Below are positions 39,712 through 48,956 of a DNA stretch of 64,000 bases, in pieces. The stretch is from Actinomyces oricola. Lineage in GTDB: Bacteria > Actinomycetota > Actinomycetes > Actinomycetales > Actinomycetaceae. Each line of letters opens with the position of its first letter. Positions within the stretch are counted from its first letter, which is position 1. The translations under genes and the position numbers were made by a program. The stretch covers positions 27,854-91,853 of the forward strand of contig NZ_RYFV01000009.1 of NCBI RefSeq assembly GCF_004104015.1. The letters are read 5' to 3'. The notes under the pieces were generated by a model. It was given only the letters and a program-made list of their open reading frames with translations, was not told the DNA's origin and searched no databases.

Positions 39712-41016
39712 GTGACGACCAGCACTCTTCCAGGCTCCGCCCCCACCGCCAACCGCGTCCCCACCGGCCCCTTGGGCCCGGACGCCCCCGGTTACACCGC
39801 GCCCGCAGCGGGTGACGATGTGCCACGTGAGACGATCCTGCCCGCGTTCTTCGGGCGTTTCGGCGGCCAGGAGGTGCCCGAGTTCCTTCTGCCGGCCCTC
39901 GATGAACTCGAAGCCGCCTTCACCCGAGCCGTCGCCGACCCCGCCTTCCTCGCCGAGTTGGACGAGCTGCGCTCCACCTACCTGGGCCGGCCCACCCCCC
40001 TCTACGAGTGCCGCAACCTGCCCCTGGAGGGCCGGGCCCGGATCGTGCTCAAGCGCGAGGACCTGGTTCATGGCGGCGCCCACAAGGGCAATAACGCCCT
40101 GGGCCAGGCGCTGCTGGCCAGGCGCATGGGCAAGAAGCGCCTCATTGCGGAAACCGGGGCGGGCCAGCACGGGACGGCCACCGCCATGGTGGCGGCCCTC
40201 ATGGGCCTGGAGTGCACCATCTATATGGGCGCTCACGACGTGGCCCGCCAGCGCCCCAACGTGGAGCGCATGGAACTCATGGGCGCCACTGTTGTGCCGG
40301 TGACCCAAGGCGGCGCCGGCCTCAAGGACGCGGTGGATGTGGCCCTGGGCCAGTGGTGCGAGCAACTGGAGGACACCTTCTACGTCCTGGGCTCGGCCAC
40401 CGGGCCGCACCCCTTCCCCACGATCGTGCGCTACTTCCAGGCCGTCATCTCCGCGGAGTCCCAGCGGCAGGTCATGGAGCGCTACTGCCGTCTGCCCGAC
40501 GCCGTCGTCGCCTGCGTGGGCGGGGGCTCCAACGCCATTGGCGCCTTCGCCTCCTACATTGACGACCCCGAGGTGGCACTGGTGGGTGTCGAACCGGCCG
40601 GCAAGGGCCTGGACACGCCCTTCCACGGCGCCCCCATCTGCGCAGGGCGCACCGGCATCCTGCACGGGACCCGCTCCTACGTCATGCTCTCCGACGACGG
40701 CGAGGTCCTGCCCTCCCACTCGGTCTCAGCCGGCCTGGACTACCCCTCGGTAGGCCCCGAGCACGCTCACCTGGCGGACACGGGCCGGGCCACCTATGTG
40801 GGGATCACCGACGAGGAGGCGGTCGAGGCCTTCGGCCTGCTGTCCCGCCACGAGGGCATTATCCCGGCCATGGAGTCCTCCCACGCCATCGCCCAGGCCC
40901 TGAAGATGGCGCGCGAGCACACTGAATCCGGCCCCGACGGCGAGCTCCTGCTCCTGGTCAACCTCTCAGGCCGGGGGGACAAGGACATGGACGAGGTTCG
41001 CGAGCACTTGAGCTAG
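39712..41016 (+). CDS. trpB: Stand-alone tryptophan synthase beta chain (second trpB)
   Basis: PLP enzyme that condenses indole with serine. The PLP lysine is in [11 protein letters not shown], the catalytic Glu region is [11 protein letters not shown], the phosphate loop is [10 protein letters not shown] and the C-terminal motif is NLSGRGDKD. All are intact, so it should be active. It differs from the operon copy at family positions (GGQEVPEF instead of [13 protein letters not shown] instead of HKGNQ). 434 aa from GTG 39712; the open frame up to 39514 is non-coding. It is outside the trp operon, has its own promoter, and no trpA accompanies it. Confidence 0.94.
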   Translation: MTTSTLPGSAPTANRVPTGPLGPDAPGYTAPAAGDDVPRETILPAFFGRFGGQEVPEFLLPALDELEAAFTRAVADPAFLAELDELRSTYLGRPTPLYECRNLPLEGRARIVLKREDLVHGGAHKGNNALGQALLARRMGKKRLIAETGAGQHGTATAMVAALMGLECTIYMGAHDVARQRPNVERMELMGATVVPVTQGGAGLKDAVDVALGQWCEQLEDTFYVLGSATGPHPFPTIVRYFQAVISAESQRQVMERYCRLPDAVVACVGGGSNAIGAFASYIDDPEVALVGVEPAGKGLDTPFHGAPICAGRTGILHGTRSYVMLSDDGEVLPSHSVSAGLDYPSVGPEHAHLADTGRATYVGITDEEAVEAFGLLSRHEGIIPAMESSHAIAQALKMAREHTESGPDGELLLLVNLSGRGDKDMDEVREHLS

Positions 41017-41109
41017 ATGCCCGCCGGCGGGAAGCATCGGGAAGCATCCCGGGCTCCTGTTCGACCACCGAGTGCGGCGCTCGCCGTGAGACTATCCCAA
41101 GCGCCCCAC

Positions 41110-41128
41110 TAAGGTTAGCCTGGCCTGC
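41110..41128 (+). promoter_or_regulatory. -10 box overlapping a DtxR/IdeR-like half site
   Basis: TAAGGTTAGCCTGGCCTGC matches the DtxR/IdeR consensus well in its left 12 positions and in CCT further right. It also contains TAGCCT (41116-41121), which is 7 bases from the ATG at 41129 and is a likely leaderless -10. Which role is real cannot be told. Confidence 0.4.
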
Positions 41129-41620
41129 ATGATCGATCGTCTTCTGGAGCTCCCCCTGGGCTGGGGCCTGCTCGCATTCTGGTGCATTGCCATGCTGCGC
41201 GCCAACGGCTCGTACTGGCTTGGGCGGGGCATCGCCGCGGGCACCTCCCTGTCGCGCTTCTCCCACCTGCTGGACTCCCCGCTGTACCGACGAGCCCAGG
41301 TCATGGCGGAGCGCTGGGGCGTGCTGGCAGTCCCACTGAGCTTTCTGACCGTAGGCGTGCAGACCTTCGTCCAGATCTCCGCCGGCGTAGCGCGCATGCC
41401 GCTGCGCCGCTACCTGCCCGCCGTTGCCGTGGGGTGCGCGATCTGGGCGCTGATCTACGCCACCATTGGTATGGCGGTGATCCTGGCCTGGTTGAAGTCC
41501 GGCGGCCACTGGCTGGTTCCCGTCCTGCTCCTGGCCGCGATCGTGACCCTCATGGTGCGCCGCCGGGCCTCCTCCGCCTCGCGACGTCAGGAGCCCGCGG
41601 TCTCCGGCACCGCCCCCTGA
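41129..41620 (+). CDS. Small VTT/DedA-like membrane protein
   Basis: 163 aa with about four hydrophobic segments. The core (WLGRGIAAGTSLSRF, then AERWGVLAVPLSFLTVGVQTFVQISAGVARMPLRRYLPAVAVGCAIWALIYATIGM in the genome) has the VTT/DedA pattern: a G-x-x-x-P-x-x-R/Q-like re-entrant loop and an AG-x-x-RMP-x-x-xYL loop. DedA proteins are implicated in lipid-carrier flipping. It ends 168 bp before the trp leader. Leaderless start predicted. Confidence 0.78.
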   Translation: MIDRLLELPLGWGLLAFWCIAMLRANGSYWLGRGIAAGTSLSRFSHLLDSPLYRRAQVMAERWGVLAVPLSFLTVGVQTFVQISAGVARMPLRRYLPAVAVGCAIWALIYATIGMAVILAWLKSGGHWLVPVLLLAAIVTLMVRRRASSASRRQEPAVSGTAP

Positions 41621-41700
41621 GGGCCGCCCCGGCACGGGAGGGCCGCCCATCCAGACCGATGCCGGCCCGAATGCGGCGCAGCGGGCGAGCACCAGCGCCA

Positions 41701-41742
41701 GAGGTGCGGCCCTTCCAGGATGAGGTGCGGTCCTTCCAGGAT
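41701..41742. repeat. Two 21-bp tandem repeats just upstream of the trp promoter
   Basis: Positions 41701-41721 and 41722-41742 are direct repeats (GAGGTGCGG, C or T, CCTTCCAGGAT) with one mismatch. They end 9 bp before the -35 box of the trp promoter and are two helical turns apart. Confidence 0.75.
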
Positions 41743-41751
41743 CCGGACATG

Positions 41752-41781
41752 TTGTCTTCAACCACACCGGCTCACTAAAGT
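41752..41781 (+). promoter_or_regulatory. trp operon promoter
   Basis: TTGTCT (41752-41757), 18 bases, TAAAGT (41776-41781). The ATG of the leader peptide lies 7 bases further, so the leader peptide is itself leaderless. Confidence 0.7.
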
Positions 41782-41788
41782 GTCGCCC

Positions 41789-41854
41789 ATGACAGTGCGA
41801 CGCGCCCCTTGGTGGTGGCTCCCCACGCGGCGAGCCATACTCATGTCGCGCTGA
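41789..41854 (+). CDS. trpL: trp operon leader peptide with three tandem Trp codons
   Basis: A 21-codon frame beginning MTVRRAP, continuing WWWLPTRR and ending AILMSR before TGA. Three consecutive TGG codons at 41810-41818 make ribosome progress depend on charged tRNA-Trp, the hallmark of trp attenuators. It lies 95 bp upstream of trpE and is followed by alternative RNA pairings. Confidence 0.88.
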   Translation: MTVRRAPWWWLPTRRAILMSR

Positions 41855-41915
41855 GACGCGCACGGCTCGCCCACCGGGCGGGTCAGTATTAGGAGTTACG
41901 CGTACACGGCCCGCC
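41829..41915 (+). promoter_or_regulatory. trp attenuator structures
   Basis: Segment A GGCGAGCC (41829-41836, inside trpL) can pair with segment B GGCTCGCC (41864-41871). B overlaps CGCCC, which can instead form the CGCCC-ACC-GGGCG hairpin (41868-41880). Its right arm GGCGGG (41877-41882) can pair with CCCGCC (41910-41915). These exclusive pairings fit ribosome-stalling attenuation. No U-run is present, as is usual in high-GC attenuators, so the exact terminator form is uncertain. Confidence 0.65.
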
Positions 41916-41949
41916 TGACGTCACCGACGCTATTCAGGAAAGAGGCCCT

Positions 41950-43782
41950 ATGAACCACAGCCCCAGCCAGCCGCCCACGGTGCTGACGCGCTCGGTGCCC
42001 TATGTGGCCGACAGCGGCACCCTGCTGGAGGAGCTTGCCCGCGCCGGCCTGGTCGCCACCACCGGCCGGGGGCGCCCCCGACCAGTGGATTCGGTGCTCC
42101 TGGAGTCGGTGGACATCGCCACGAAGGCGTCGCGCACAACCATCGCGGTCCTGGAGAGCTCGACGCGCCTGACCTGCCAGGGGCAGAGCGTCATCGTTGA
42201 GCCCCTCCCCCAGGCCATGGCCGACGGCCGGGCCGCCCTGGCCCACCTGCGCACCGCCCTGGAGGAGCACGTTGTGCTCGATGCGCCCGGACGCCTTGAG
42301 ATCACCATCGCCTCCGCCCCCGACGACAGCGCCCTGGAGGAACGTGCGCGCCTGACCGCCCGCTCCACAATAGAGCCCCTGCGCGTCCTGGCGGCCAGGC
42401 AGGTGGACCACCCGCACCTGCCGCTCGTGGCCGGCGTTGTCGCCTTCGACTACCTGGCGACCTTCGAGGCCCTGCCGGAGGTGACTATGGGGGCCAACAC
42501 CTGTCCCGATTACCTCTTCTATGACGCACGCGTCATCCTGGTCGTCGACCACCCCACGCGTGAGGCCACCCTGGTCGGAGCGAGCGTGGATGCCGCCGAC
42601 CTGGCCGAGCGCATTGAGGCCTTGGCCGTCGGAATCACGGCGGCCTGCGCGCGCAGCGGGGCCGGGGACTCGCCCAGTGGGGCCGGCGGGACCGGGGACG
42701 CGCGCCGCCCGGCCGCCCAGGGTGCAGCCGCCCAAGCGCCGCAGGCCCGGGCGCCGCAGCCCGCGGGAGTGCAGCCGTCCCCGGAGATGAGCCGGGATCG
42801 CCCGGTCCTCCACGCGGTGCCCACCCAGTCGGACACCGACTTCGCGGCCGTGGTGGAGACAATGAAAGAGGCGATCGACGCCGGGGACGTCTACCAGGTG
42901 GTGCCCTCGCGCGGATTCACCCTGCCCTGCCCCGACGCCCTGGCCGCCTACCACCAGCTGCGCAAGACCAACCCGAGCCCGTACATGTTCTACGTGGCCG
43001 CCCCGGATTTCGAGTTGCTGGGCGCCTCCCCGGAATCGGCCCTGCTGCACTCGGCGCGCACCGGCCGGGTCTCGATCCGCCCCATCGCCGGAACCCGCCC
43101 CCGCGGCCTGGCCCCCGACGGGAGCGTGGACCACGAGCGCGACACGCGCCTGGAACTGGAGCTGCGCACTGACGCCAAGGAGGTCGCCGAGCACGTCATG
43201 CTCGTGGACCTGGCCCGCAACGATGTGGCCCGGGTGAGCGTGCCGGGCACTCGGCGAGTGCACGATCTACTGCGCGTGGACCGCTACTCCCGGGTCATGC
43301 ACCTGGTATCCGAGGTCAGTGGCCGGCTCGCTCCGGACCTGGACGCCCTGGACGCCTTCCGCGCCTCCATGACCATGGGCACCCTCACCGGAGCCCCCAA
43401 GCTGCGCGCCGCCGAGCTCATCCGCGCCGCCGAGGGGGTGCGCCGCGGCTCCTACGGGGGCTCGGTGGGCTACCTGCGCGGGGACGGGGAACTGGACACC
43501 TGCATCGTCATTCGCGCCGCCTTCGTGCGCGACTCCTCGGCCCTGGTGCAGGCCGGCGCCGGGGTGGTGGCCGACTCGGTGCCGGTCATGGAGGCCGCCG
43601 AGACCGTCCACAAGGCCAGTGCCGTCCTGGCCGCGATCGCCGCCGCCCAGGGCGCCGACCTGGTCATTGACACCGGGAGCACCGGGGCGCCCACGGAGCC
43701 CCCCGGCCCCTGGCCCGAACCGCCCGCCGATGCCCCCGGCCCCTGGCCGGTGGCGCCCGCCGACATGGTGAAGGAGGCGTGA
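41950..43782 (+). CDS. trpE: Anthranilate synthase component I
   Basis: Chorismate-utilising subunit that forms anthranilate with ammonia from TrpG. The N-terminal part carries the feedback motif LLES (in VDSVLLESVD). The catalytic domain has VVPSRGFTLPCPDALAAYHQLRKTNPSPYMFY, ASPESALL, IRPIAGTRPRG, EHVMLVDLARNDV and GTLTGAPKLRAAELI. 610 aa, longer than usual because of a Gly/Ala/Pro-rich insert near residues 235-280 and a proline-rich C-terminal tail. One base separates its stop from trpG. Confidence 0.95.
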   Translation: MNHSPSQPPTVLTRSVPYVADSGTLLEELARAGLVATTGRGRPRPVDSVLLESVDIATKASRTTIAVLESSTRLTCQGQSVIVEPLPQAMADGRAALAHLRTALEEHVVLDAPGRLEITIASAPDDSALEERARLTARSTIEPLRVLAARQVDHPHLPLVAGVVAFDYLATFEALPEVTMGANTCPDYLFYDARVILVVDHPTREATLVGASVDAADLAERIEALAVGITAACARSGAGDSPSGAGGTGDARRPAAQGAAAQAPQARAPQPAGVQPSPEMSRDRPVLHAVPTQSDTDFAAVVETMKEAIDAGDVYQVVPSRGFTLPCPDALAAYHQLRKTNPSPYMFYVAAPDFELLGASPESALLHSARTGRVSIRPIAGTRPRGLAPDGSVDHERDTRLELELRTDAKEVAEHVMLVDLARNDVARVSVPGTRRVHDLLRVDRYSRVMHLVSEVSGRLAPDLDALDAFRASMTMGTLTGAPKLRAAELIRAAEGVRRGSYGGSVGYLRGDGELDTCIVIRAAFVRDSSALVQAGAGVVADSVPVMEAAETVHKASAVLAAIAAAQGADLVIDTGSTGAPTEPPGPWPEPPADAPGPWPVAPADMVKEA

Positions 43783-43783
43783 G

Positions 43784-44437
43784 ATGCGCGTCATCCTGCT
43801 CGACAACCGTGACTCCTTCGTCTACAACCTGGTCGACCAGTTCGCCGTCCTCGGCGCCAGTATCGAGGTCTACCGCAACACTGTGGAGGCCTCCACGATC
43901 CTGTCCGCGCTGGAGCCCACCGGGGCCGAAGCCGCCGGCAGCGGGCGCCCCATGCTGTGCCTGTCGCCCGGTCCGGGCCACCCCCGGACCTCGGGCTGCC
44001 TCATGGAGCTTGTTCACGCCGCCCTGGAGCGCACCATCCCCACCTTGGGCATCTGCCTGGGCTTCCAGGCAATCGTTGAGGCGGCCGGCGGGCGCGTGGA
44101 GCGGGTCGGCCCGGTCCACGGCCGCTCGGTGCGCGCGGCACTGACCGGTGCCGGGCGCACTGACGCCGCCTTCGCCGCCTTGGGCCAGGCGGGCCTGGAT
44201 GTAGCCCGCTACCACTCCCTGGGCACGCGCGAACTGCCCGGGGACCTGGTCTGCCTGGCGCGCACTGTGCAGGAGGACAAGCCGGGCGTTGTCGGCATTG
44301 TCATGGCCGCCCGGCACCGCCGTGCTCCCATGGTGGGGCTCCAGTTCCACCCCGAGTCGCTGCTGACCCCGCAGGGCCCCGGCATCCTGCGGGCCCTCAC
44401 CACCGACCTGACCATGACGGCGCGCCCGGCCTCATGA
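43784..44437 (+). CDS. trpG: Anthranilate synthase component II (glutamine amidotransferase)
   Basis: Class I glutamine amidotransferase supplying ammonia to TrpE. It opens ILLDNRDSFVYNLVDQFA. The oxyanion strand is LCLSPGPGHP, the nucleophile is the Cys in LGICLGFQAI and the His-Glu pair is in GLQFHPESLLT. 217 aa, standard. It follows trpE by one base and so is translationally coupled. Confidence 0.95.
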   Translation: MRVILLDNRDSFVYNLVDQFAVLGASIEVYRNTVEASTILSALEPTGAEAAGSGRPMLCLSPGPGHPRTSGCLMELVHAALERTIPTLGICLGFQAIVEAAGGRVERVGPVHGRSVRAALTGAGRTDAAFAALGQAGLDVARYHSLGTRELPGDLVCLARTVQEDKPGVVGIVMAARHRRAPMVGLQFHPESLLTPQGPGILRALTTDLTMTARPAS

Positions 44438-44486
44438 CGGCGCGGCCCGCCGCAGACCCCGAACCGGCCGCCGTAGCCGCCCCCTT

Positions 44487-44515
44487 GTCTTGACTGTCTT
44501 GACCGCAGTCTTGAC
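44487..44515. repeat. Three GTCTTGAC repeats between trpG and trpD
   Basis: GTCTTGAC occurs at 44487-44494, 44496-44503 and 44508-44515 in the 114-bp gap before trpD. Each contains TTGAC, a -35-like core, so an internal trp promoter is possible; no convincing -10 at the right distance is evident. Confidence 0.5.
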
Positions 44516-44551
44516 CACACCCACCTTTCTAGTTCTTCTAGGAGACGCACT

Positions 44552-45652
44552 ATGACCGACAACCAGGCCCCCGCTGAGAACAACGCCATGAGTACCACGG
44601 TCGCCGACGCCAGGCCCGTGCCCGACGCCGAGGACGCTCACCGCCTGCTGCGCAGCGTCATCCAGGGCAAGCGCCTCACCCAGGAGGAGACCGGCGTCGT
44701 CTTCGCCGCTCTGGGCGCCGGCGACCTGTCCGAGACCGAAACCGCGGCCCTCCTGGCGGCCCTCCACGCCCGCGGCGAGACCGCTGAGGAGGTGGCCGGC
44801 GCCGCCGGCGCCTTCCGCGAGGCCGCCCGCCCCTTCCCCGAGGTGACCTTCCCACTGGTTGATGTGGTGGGCACCGGCGGTGACGGCATGGGCACCATCA
44901 ATATCTCCACCGGCGCCGGCATTGTTGCCGCCTCCATGGGCATCTCCGTGGCCAAGCACGGCAACCGCGCTGTCTCTTCGAAGACCGGCGCCGCCGACGT
45001 CGTGGCCACCCTGGGCCTGCCCCTGGACCTCGACCCGACCCGGGCCGTGGAGATCCTCGCCCGCGATCACTTCGCCTTCTTGTTCGCCCAGGCCTACCAC
45101 CCGGCCATGCGGCATGTGGCCCCCATTCGCAAGGCACTGGCCACCCCCACGATCTTCAACGTCCTCGGCCCCCTGCTCAACCCCGCCCACCTGACCTACC
45201 AGCTCATGGGCGTGGCCGATCCCGCCCTGTTGGACATGATCGCCGAGTCCATGGTCCGCCTGGGCCGCAAGCGCGCTCTGGTGGTCCACGGCGCGGGCAC
45301 CGACGAAATCGCTGTTCACGGCACCACCATGGTGCGCGAGGCCACCCCCCGCGGGGTGAAGGCCTACGAGGTGACCCCCACCGATCTGGGCGTACCCACC
45401 TATTCACTGGGGGACATTGTGGGCGGCGCCCCCCAGGAGAACGCCCGACTCCTGCGCGAGGTCTTCGAGGGCCGGGGGGCTCCCGCCCACCGCGACGCCC
45501 TCGCCGTCAACGCCGGCGCCCTCCTTTACCTGGCCGGCCCGGCCGACAATCTGGCCGACGGCACCGCCATGGCCCTCCAGCAGATCGCCTCGGGGCGGGT
45601 CGCCACCCACCTGGACTCCATGACCAGGGCCACCGGTCAGGAGCTCCGATGA
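44552..45652 (+). CDS. trpD: Anthranilate phosphoribosyltransferase
   Basis: Attaches phosphoribose from PRPP to anthranilate. The GTGGDG glycine-rich loop ([17 protein letters not shown]), [40 protein letters not shown] and VLGPLLNPA are all family motifs. 366 aa. ATG 44552 has AGGAG 8 bases upstream. Its last codons overlap the trpC::trpB start by ATGA. Confidence 0.96.
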   Translation: MTDNQAPAENNAMSTTVADARPVPDAEDAHRLLRSVIQGKRLTQEETGVVFAALGAGDLSETETAALLAALHARGETAEEVAGAAGAFREAARPFPEVTFPLVDVVGTGGDGMGTINISTGAGIVAASMGISVAKHGNRAVSSKTGAADVVATLGLPLDLDPTRAVEILARDHFAFLFAQAYHPAMRHVAPIRKALATPTIFNVLGPLLNPAHLTYQLMGVADPALLDMIAESMVRLGRKRALVVHGAGTDEIAVHGTTMVREATPRGVKAYEVTPTDLGVPTYSLGDIVGGAPQENARLLREVFEGRGAPAHRDALAVNAGALLYLAGPADNLADGTAMALQQIASGRVATHLDSMTRATGQELR

Positions 45653-47946
45653 GCCGAGGCGACTCCCTCCAGTCTCCCGGGGCCGGCGGGCCGACGCCGC
45701 GTCCCCGGCTCCGGCCGGTCGATGAGCGGCTCATGGCCACCGGCACCGTCCTGGACTCCATTGTGGCCTCGCGCCGCAGGCGCCTGCCCGAGCTGCGCCA
45801 GACCTTCGGGCACCTACGGGCCAATGATCTGCCCCGCTCCCAGCGCTCCTTCCGCGCCGCCCTGCGCACCCGCAGCGGCGCCGGCGCGACGGCGCCGCCC
45901 GCGCTCATTATGGAGTGCAAGGCGGCCTCCCCCTCCCGGGGCACGATCCGCGCCGGTTACGACCCGGCCGGTCTGGCGGCCCAGTACGCCCCGCACGCCG
46001 CCGCCATCTCGGTGCTCACCGAACCCGACCATTTCAATGGCTCCTTCGCCGACCTGGCCGCGGTGCGGGCGGTGGTGGACGTGCCGGTGCTGTGCAAGGA
46101 CTTCATTGTCGACCAGGTCCAGGTGCTGGCCGCCCGGTCGCTGGGCGCCGACGCCGTTCTGCTCATGCTCTCGGTCGTGCCCGACGACGTCTACCGCGAG
46201 CTGGCGGACCTGGCCGGCGGCCTCGGCATGGGGGTGCTCACGGAGGTCTCCACCCCGGAGGAGATGCACCGGGCGGCCGCCCTGGGCGCGCAGGTCATTG
46301 GCATTAACAATCGGGACCTGCGCACCCTGGCCACCGACATTGCCCGCACCGAAGAGCTCGCCCCCCTGGCTCCGGCGGGCACGGTGCTGGTCGGCGAGTC
46401 GGGCGTGAGCACCCCTGTGGACGTGCGGCGCCTGGCCGGTCTGGTCGATGCCCTGCTCGTGGGCTCGGCCCTATCCGGCGCCCCCGATCCCAGGACCGCG
46501 GCCGCCGCCCTGGCCGCCGCCGTGCCGGTGGCGGCACGGCGGGCCCCGAGCGCCGTCGCACCGGCCCAATCGGGTGCGCCCGCCCCGCCCGGGGCGGGCG
46601 GGACGTCATCCCCCGGCCCGGCACCGTCGTCGTCCGGCGCCAGAAGCAGCGGAGAGCGGGCCGCCACCCACCCGCGCCTGCCCGCGTTCTTCGGCCCCTA
46701 CGGGGGCCAGTTCGTCCCCGAACTGCTCATCCCGGCCCTGGACCAGCTGGAGGACGCCTTTATCGAGGCTCAGGCGGACCCCTCCTTCGCCGCCGAACTG
46801 GATACGCTCATGACCCGTTTCCTGGGGCGCCCCACCCCGGTGACCGAGTTGCGCAACCTGCCGGTCGAGGGCCGTGCCCGCATTCTGCTCAAGCGCGAGG
46901 ACCTGGTTCATGGCGGGGCGCATAAGGGCAACCAGGTGCTGGGCCAGGCGCTCTTGGCCAAACGCATGGGCAAGCGGCGCATTATTGCCGAGACCGGGGC
47001 CGGCCAGCATGGGACCGCCACCGCCATGATCTGCGCCCTGCTGGGACTGGAGTGCACCGTCTACATGGGCGCCACCGATGTGGTGCGCCAAGCCGCCAAT
47101 GTGGAGCGCATGGAGCTCATGGGCGCCACAGTGGTGCCGGTGGCCAGCGGCGCGGGAACACTCAAGGACGCGGTCAATGAGGCGCTACGGGATTGGACGG
47201 CCTCCTTCCATGACACCCACTACCTCCTGGGGACTGCGGCCGGCCCCCATCCCTTCCCCACGATCGTGCGCGAGTACCACCGGGTCATCTCCCGGGAGGC
47301 GCGCGCTCAAGTGCTGGCCCTGACCGGCCGTCTGCCCCACGAGGTCATTGCCTGCGTGGGCGGCGGCTCCAACGCCATTGGCATGTTCGCCGAGTTCATT
47401 GACGACCAGGATGTGGTCCTCACCGGCGTGGAGCCCGCGGGTCAGGGCCTGGACACGGCTCACCACGGGGCGCCGATCAACAAGGGGCTGGTGGGCATCC
47501 TGCACGGGGCGCGCAGCTACCTCATGCGCACCGCCGACGGGCAGGTTGAGGAGTCCTTCTCGGTCTCGGCGGGCCTGGACTACCCGGGGGTGGGGCCGGA
47601 GCACGCCTGGCTGTCGGACTCCGGGCGGGCCCGCTACGTCGGGGTCGACGACGAGGGGGCCATTGCGGCCTTCCGGTTGCTGAGCCGCTACGAGGGGATC
47701 ATCCCGGCGGTGGAGTCCGCCCACGCCCTGGCCCACGCCCTGCGGGTGGCGCGCAACGTTCCCGCCGGGGACGAGCCCCCGATCCTGCTGGTGTGCCTGT
47801 CCGGGCGCGGGGACAAGGACCTGGAACAGGTGCGCATGCGCCTGGGCGGCTCCTTCAGCGCCGATGGCGCCGTGGCACGGGCCGCCCGAATGGTCGAGGA
47901 GATGGGCAAACGCCGCGAGTACATGTCCTTGGCGAAGGAGTCCTGA
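45649..47946 (+). CDS. trpCB: Fused indole-3-glycerol phosphate synthase / tryptophan synthase beta chain
   Basis: 765-aa fusion. Residues about 30-285 are [66 protein letters not shown] and LVGESGV. A Pro/Ala/Ser linker (about 285-343) joins it to Trp[29 protein letters not shown] lysine in [32 protein letters not shown] and [13 protein letters not shown] produces indole glycerol phosphate, the substrate of TrpA, so the fusion links two non-adjacent steps of one pathway around TrpA. One base from trpA. A fusion of this order is annotated in some actinobacteria. Confidence 0.95.
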   Translation: MSRGDSLQSPGAGGPTPRPRLRPVDERLMATGTVLDSIVASRRRRLPELRQTFGHLRANDLPRSQRSFRAALRTRSGAGATAPPALIMECKAASPSRGTIRAGYDPAGLAAQYAPHAAAISVLTEPDHFNGSFADLAAVRAVVDVPVLCKDFIVDQVQVLAARSLGADAVLLMLSVVPDDVYRELADLAGGLGMGVLTEVSTPEEMHRAAALGAQVIGINNRDLRTLATDIARTEELAPLAPAGTVLVGESGVSTPVDVRRLAGLVDALLVGSALSGAPDPRTAAAALAAAVPVAARRAPSAVAPAQSGAPAPPGAGGTSSPGPAPSSSGARSSGERAATHPRLPAFFGPYGGQFVPELLIPALDQLEDAFIEAQADPSFAAELDTLMTRFLGRPTPVTELRNLPVEGRARILLKREDLVHGGAHKGNQVLGQALLAKRMGKRRIIAETGAGQHGTATAMICALLGLECTVYMGATDVVRQAANVERMELMGATVVPVASGAGTLKDAVNEALRDWTASFHDTHYLLGTAAGPHPFPTIVREYHRVISREARAQVLALTGRLPHEVIACVGGGSNAIGMFAEFIDDQDVVLTGVEPAGQGLDTAHHGAPINKGLVGILHGARSYLMRTADGQVEESFSVSAGLDYPGVGPEHAWLSDSGRARYVGVDDEGAIAAFRLLSRYEGIIPAVESAHALAHALRVARNVPAGDEPPILLVCLSGRGDKDLEQVRMRLGGSFSADGAVARAARMVEEMGKRREYMSLAKES

Positions 47947-47947
47947 G

Positions 47948-48796
47948 ATGAGCCGCTACTCCGAGATGTTCGCCGCCCTCCGGGCGCGCGCCGAGGGGGC
48001 CTTCGTGCCCTTCGTCATGGTGGGCGACCCTACTCCGGCTCTCAGCGAGGAGGTGATTGAGGCCCTGGTCGCCGGCGGGGCCGACGCCCTGGAACTGGGC
48101 GTCCCCTTCTCCGACCCGGTGGCGGACGGGCCCACGATTCAGCGCGCGCACCTGCGGGCGCTGGCCGCGGGCGCCGGGTTCGACGCCTGCCTGGAGGTGG
48201 TGGCCGGGGTGCGCCTGCGCCACCCGGGGCTGCCCATTGGCATGCTCATCTACGGCAATGTGCCCTTCGCGCGAGGCCTGGAGCCCTTCTACGCCGACTG
48301 CGCCCGGGCGGGCATTGACTCGGTGCTGCTGCCCGACGTGCCGGTGCGCGAGTCCGCCCCCTTCTCCGCCGCCGCCCGGGCTGCGGGCGTCGACGCGGTC
48401 TACATCGCCCCGCCCTCGGCGGCCGAGGAGACCCTGGACGCGGTGGCTGCGGCCAGCCGCGGCTACGTCTACGCGGTCTCGCGCGTGGGGGTCACTGGCG
48501 CTGAGCACGCCTCCTCCACCGTGGGCCTGGCCCAGTCCGTGGCGAGGCTGCGGGCCGACGCCGCCGCCCCGGTCATGCTGGGCTTCGGCATCTCCCGGCC
48601 CGAGCAGGTGGCGGAGGCCATTGCGGCGGGGGCCGACGGGGCGATCAGCGGCTCGGCGACGGTGGCCATTGTGGAGGAGCATGCGCCCGCGCTACTCACC
48701 GCCCCTGACGGCCCCGAGCGGGAAAGCGAGTTAGCGGCCCTGCGCAGCGAGCTGGTCGATTTCGTGCGCGCCATGAAGGGGGCCACGCGGCGCTGA
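47948..48796 (+). CDS. trpA: Tryptophan synthase alpha chain
   Basis: TIM-barrel subunit that cleaves indole glycerol phosphate and passes indole to TrpB. FVPFVMVGDPTPALS, the ALELGVPFSDPVADGPTIQRA loop with catalytic Glu and Asp, IGMLIYGNVPFARG, LLPDVPVRES, SRVGVTGAEH and LGFGISRPEQV fit the family. ATG 47948 gives 282 aa; a longer frame from 47864 lies inside trpCB. Last gene of the operon. Confidence 0.96.
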   Translation: MSRYSEMFAALRARAEGAFVPFVMVGDPTPALSEEVIEALVAGGADALELGVPFSDPVADGPTIQRAHLRALAAGAGFDACLEVVAGVRLRHPGLPIGMLIYGNVPFARGLEPFYADCARAGIDSVLLPDVPVRESAPFSAAARAAGVDAVYIAPPSAAEETLDAVAAASRGYVYAVSRVGVTGAEHASSTVGLAQSVARLRADAAAPVMLGFGISRPEQVAEAIAAGADGAISGSATVAIVEEHAPALLTAPDGPERESELAALRSELVDFVRAMKGATRR

Positions 48797-48956
48797 CTTA
48801 CATGCCCCACCGGGCCGGCTCTCCGGAGGCGGACCGGGACTGTGCGCCGGCGGGCCAGCGCGTCATACCCGGGCATGAGGGGGGCGCCCACCGCGGCGGC
48901 CGCGATCCGGCCGTAGTCTGACGACCCTGCGGCCCGCCTCGGCCAGAGTTGAGGTC

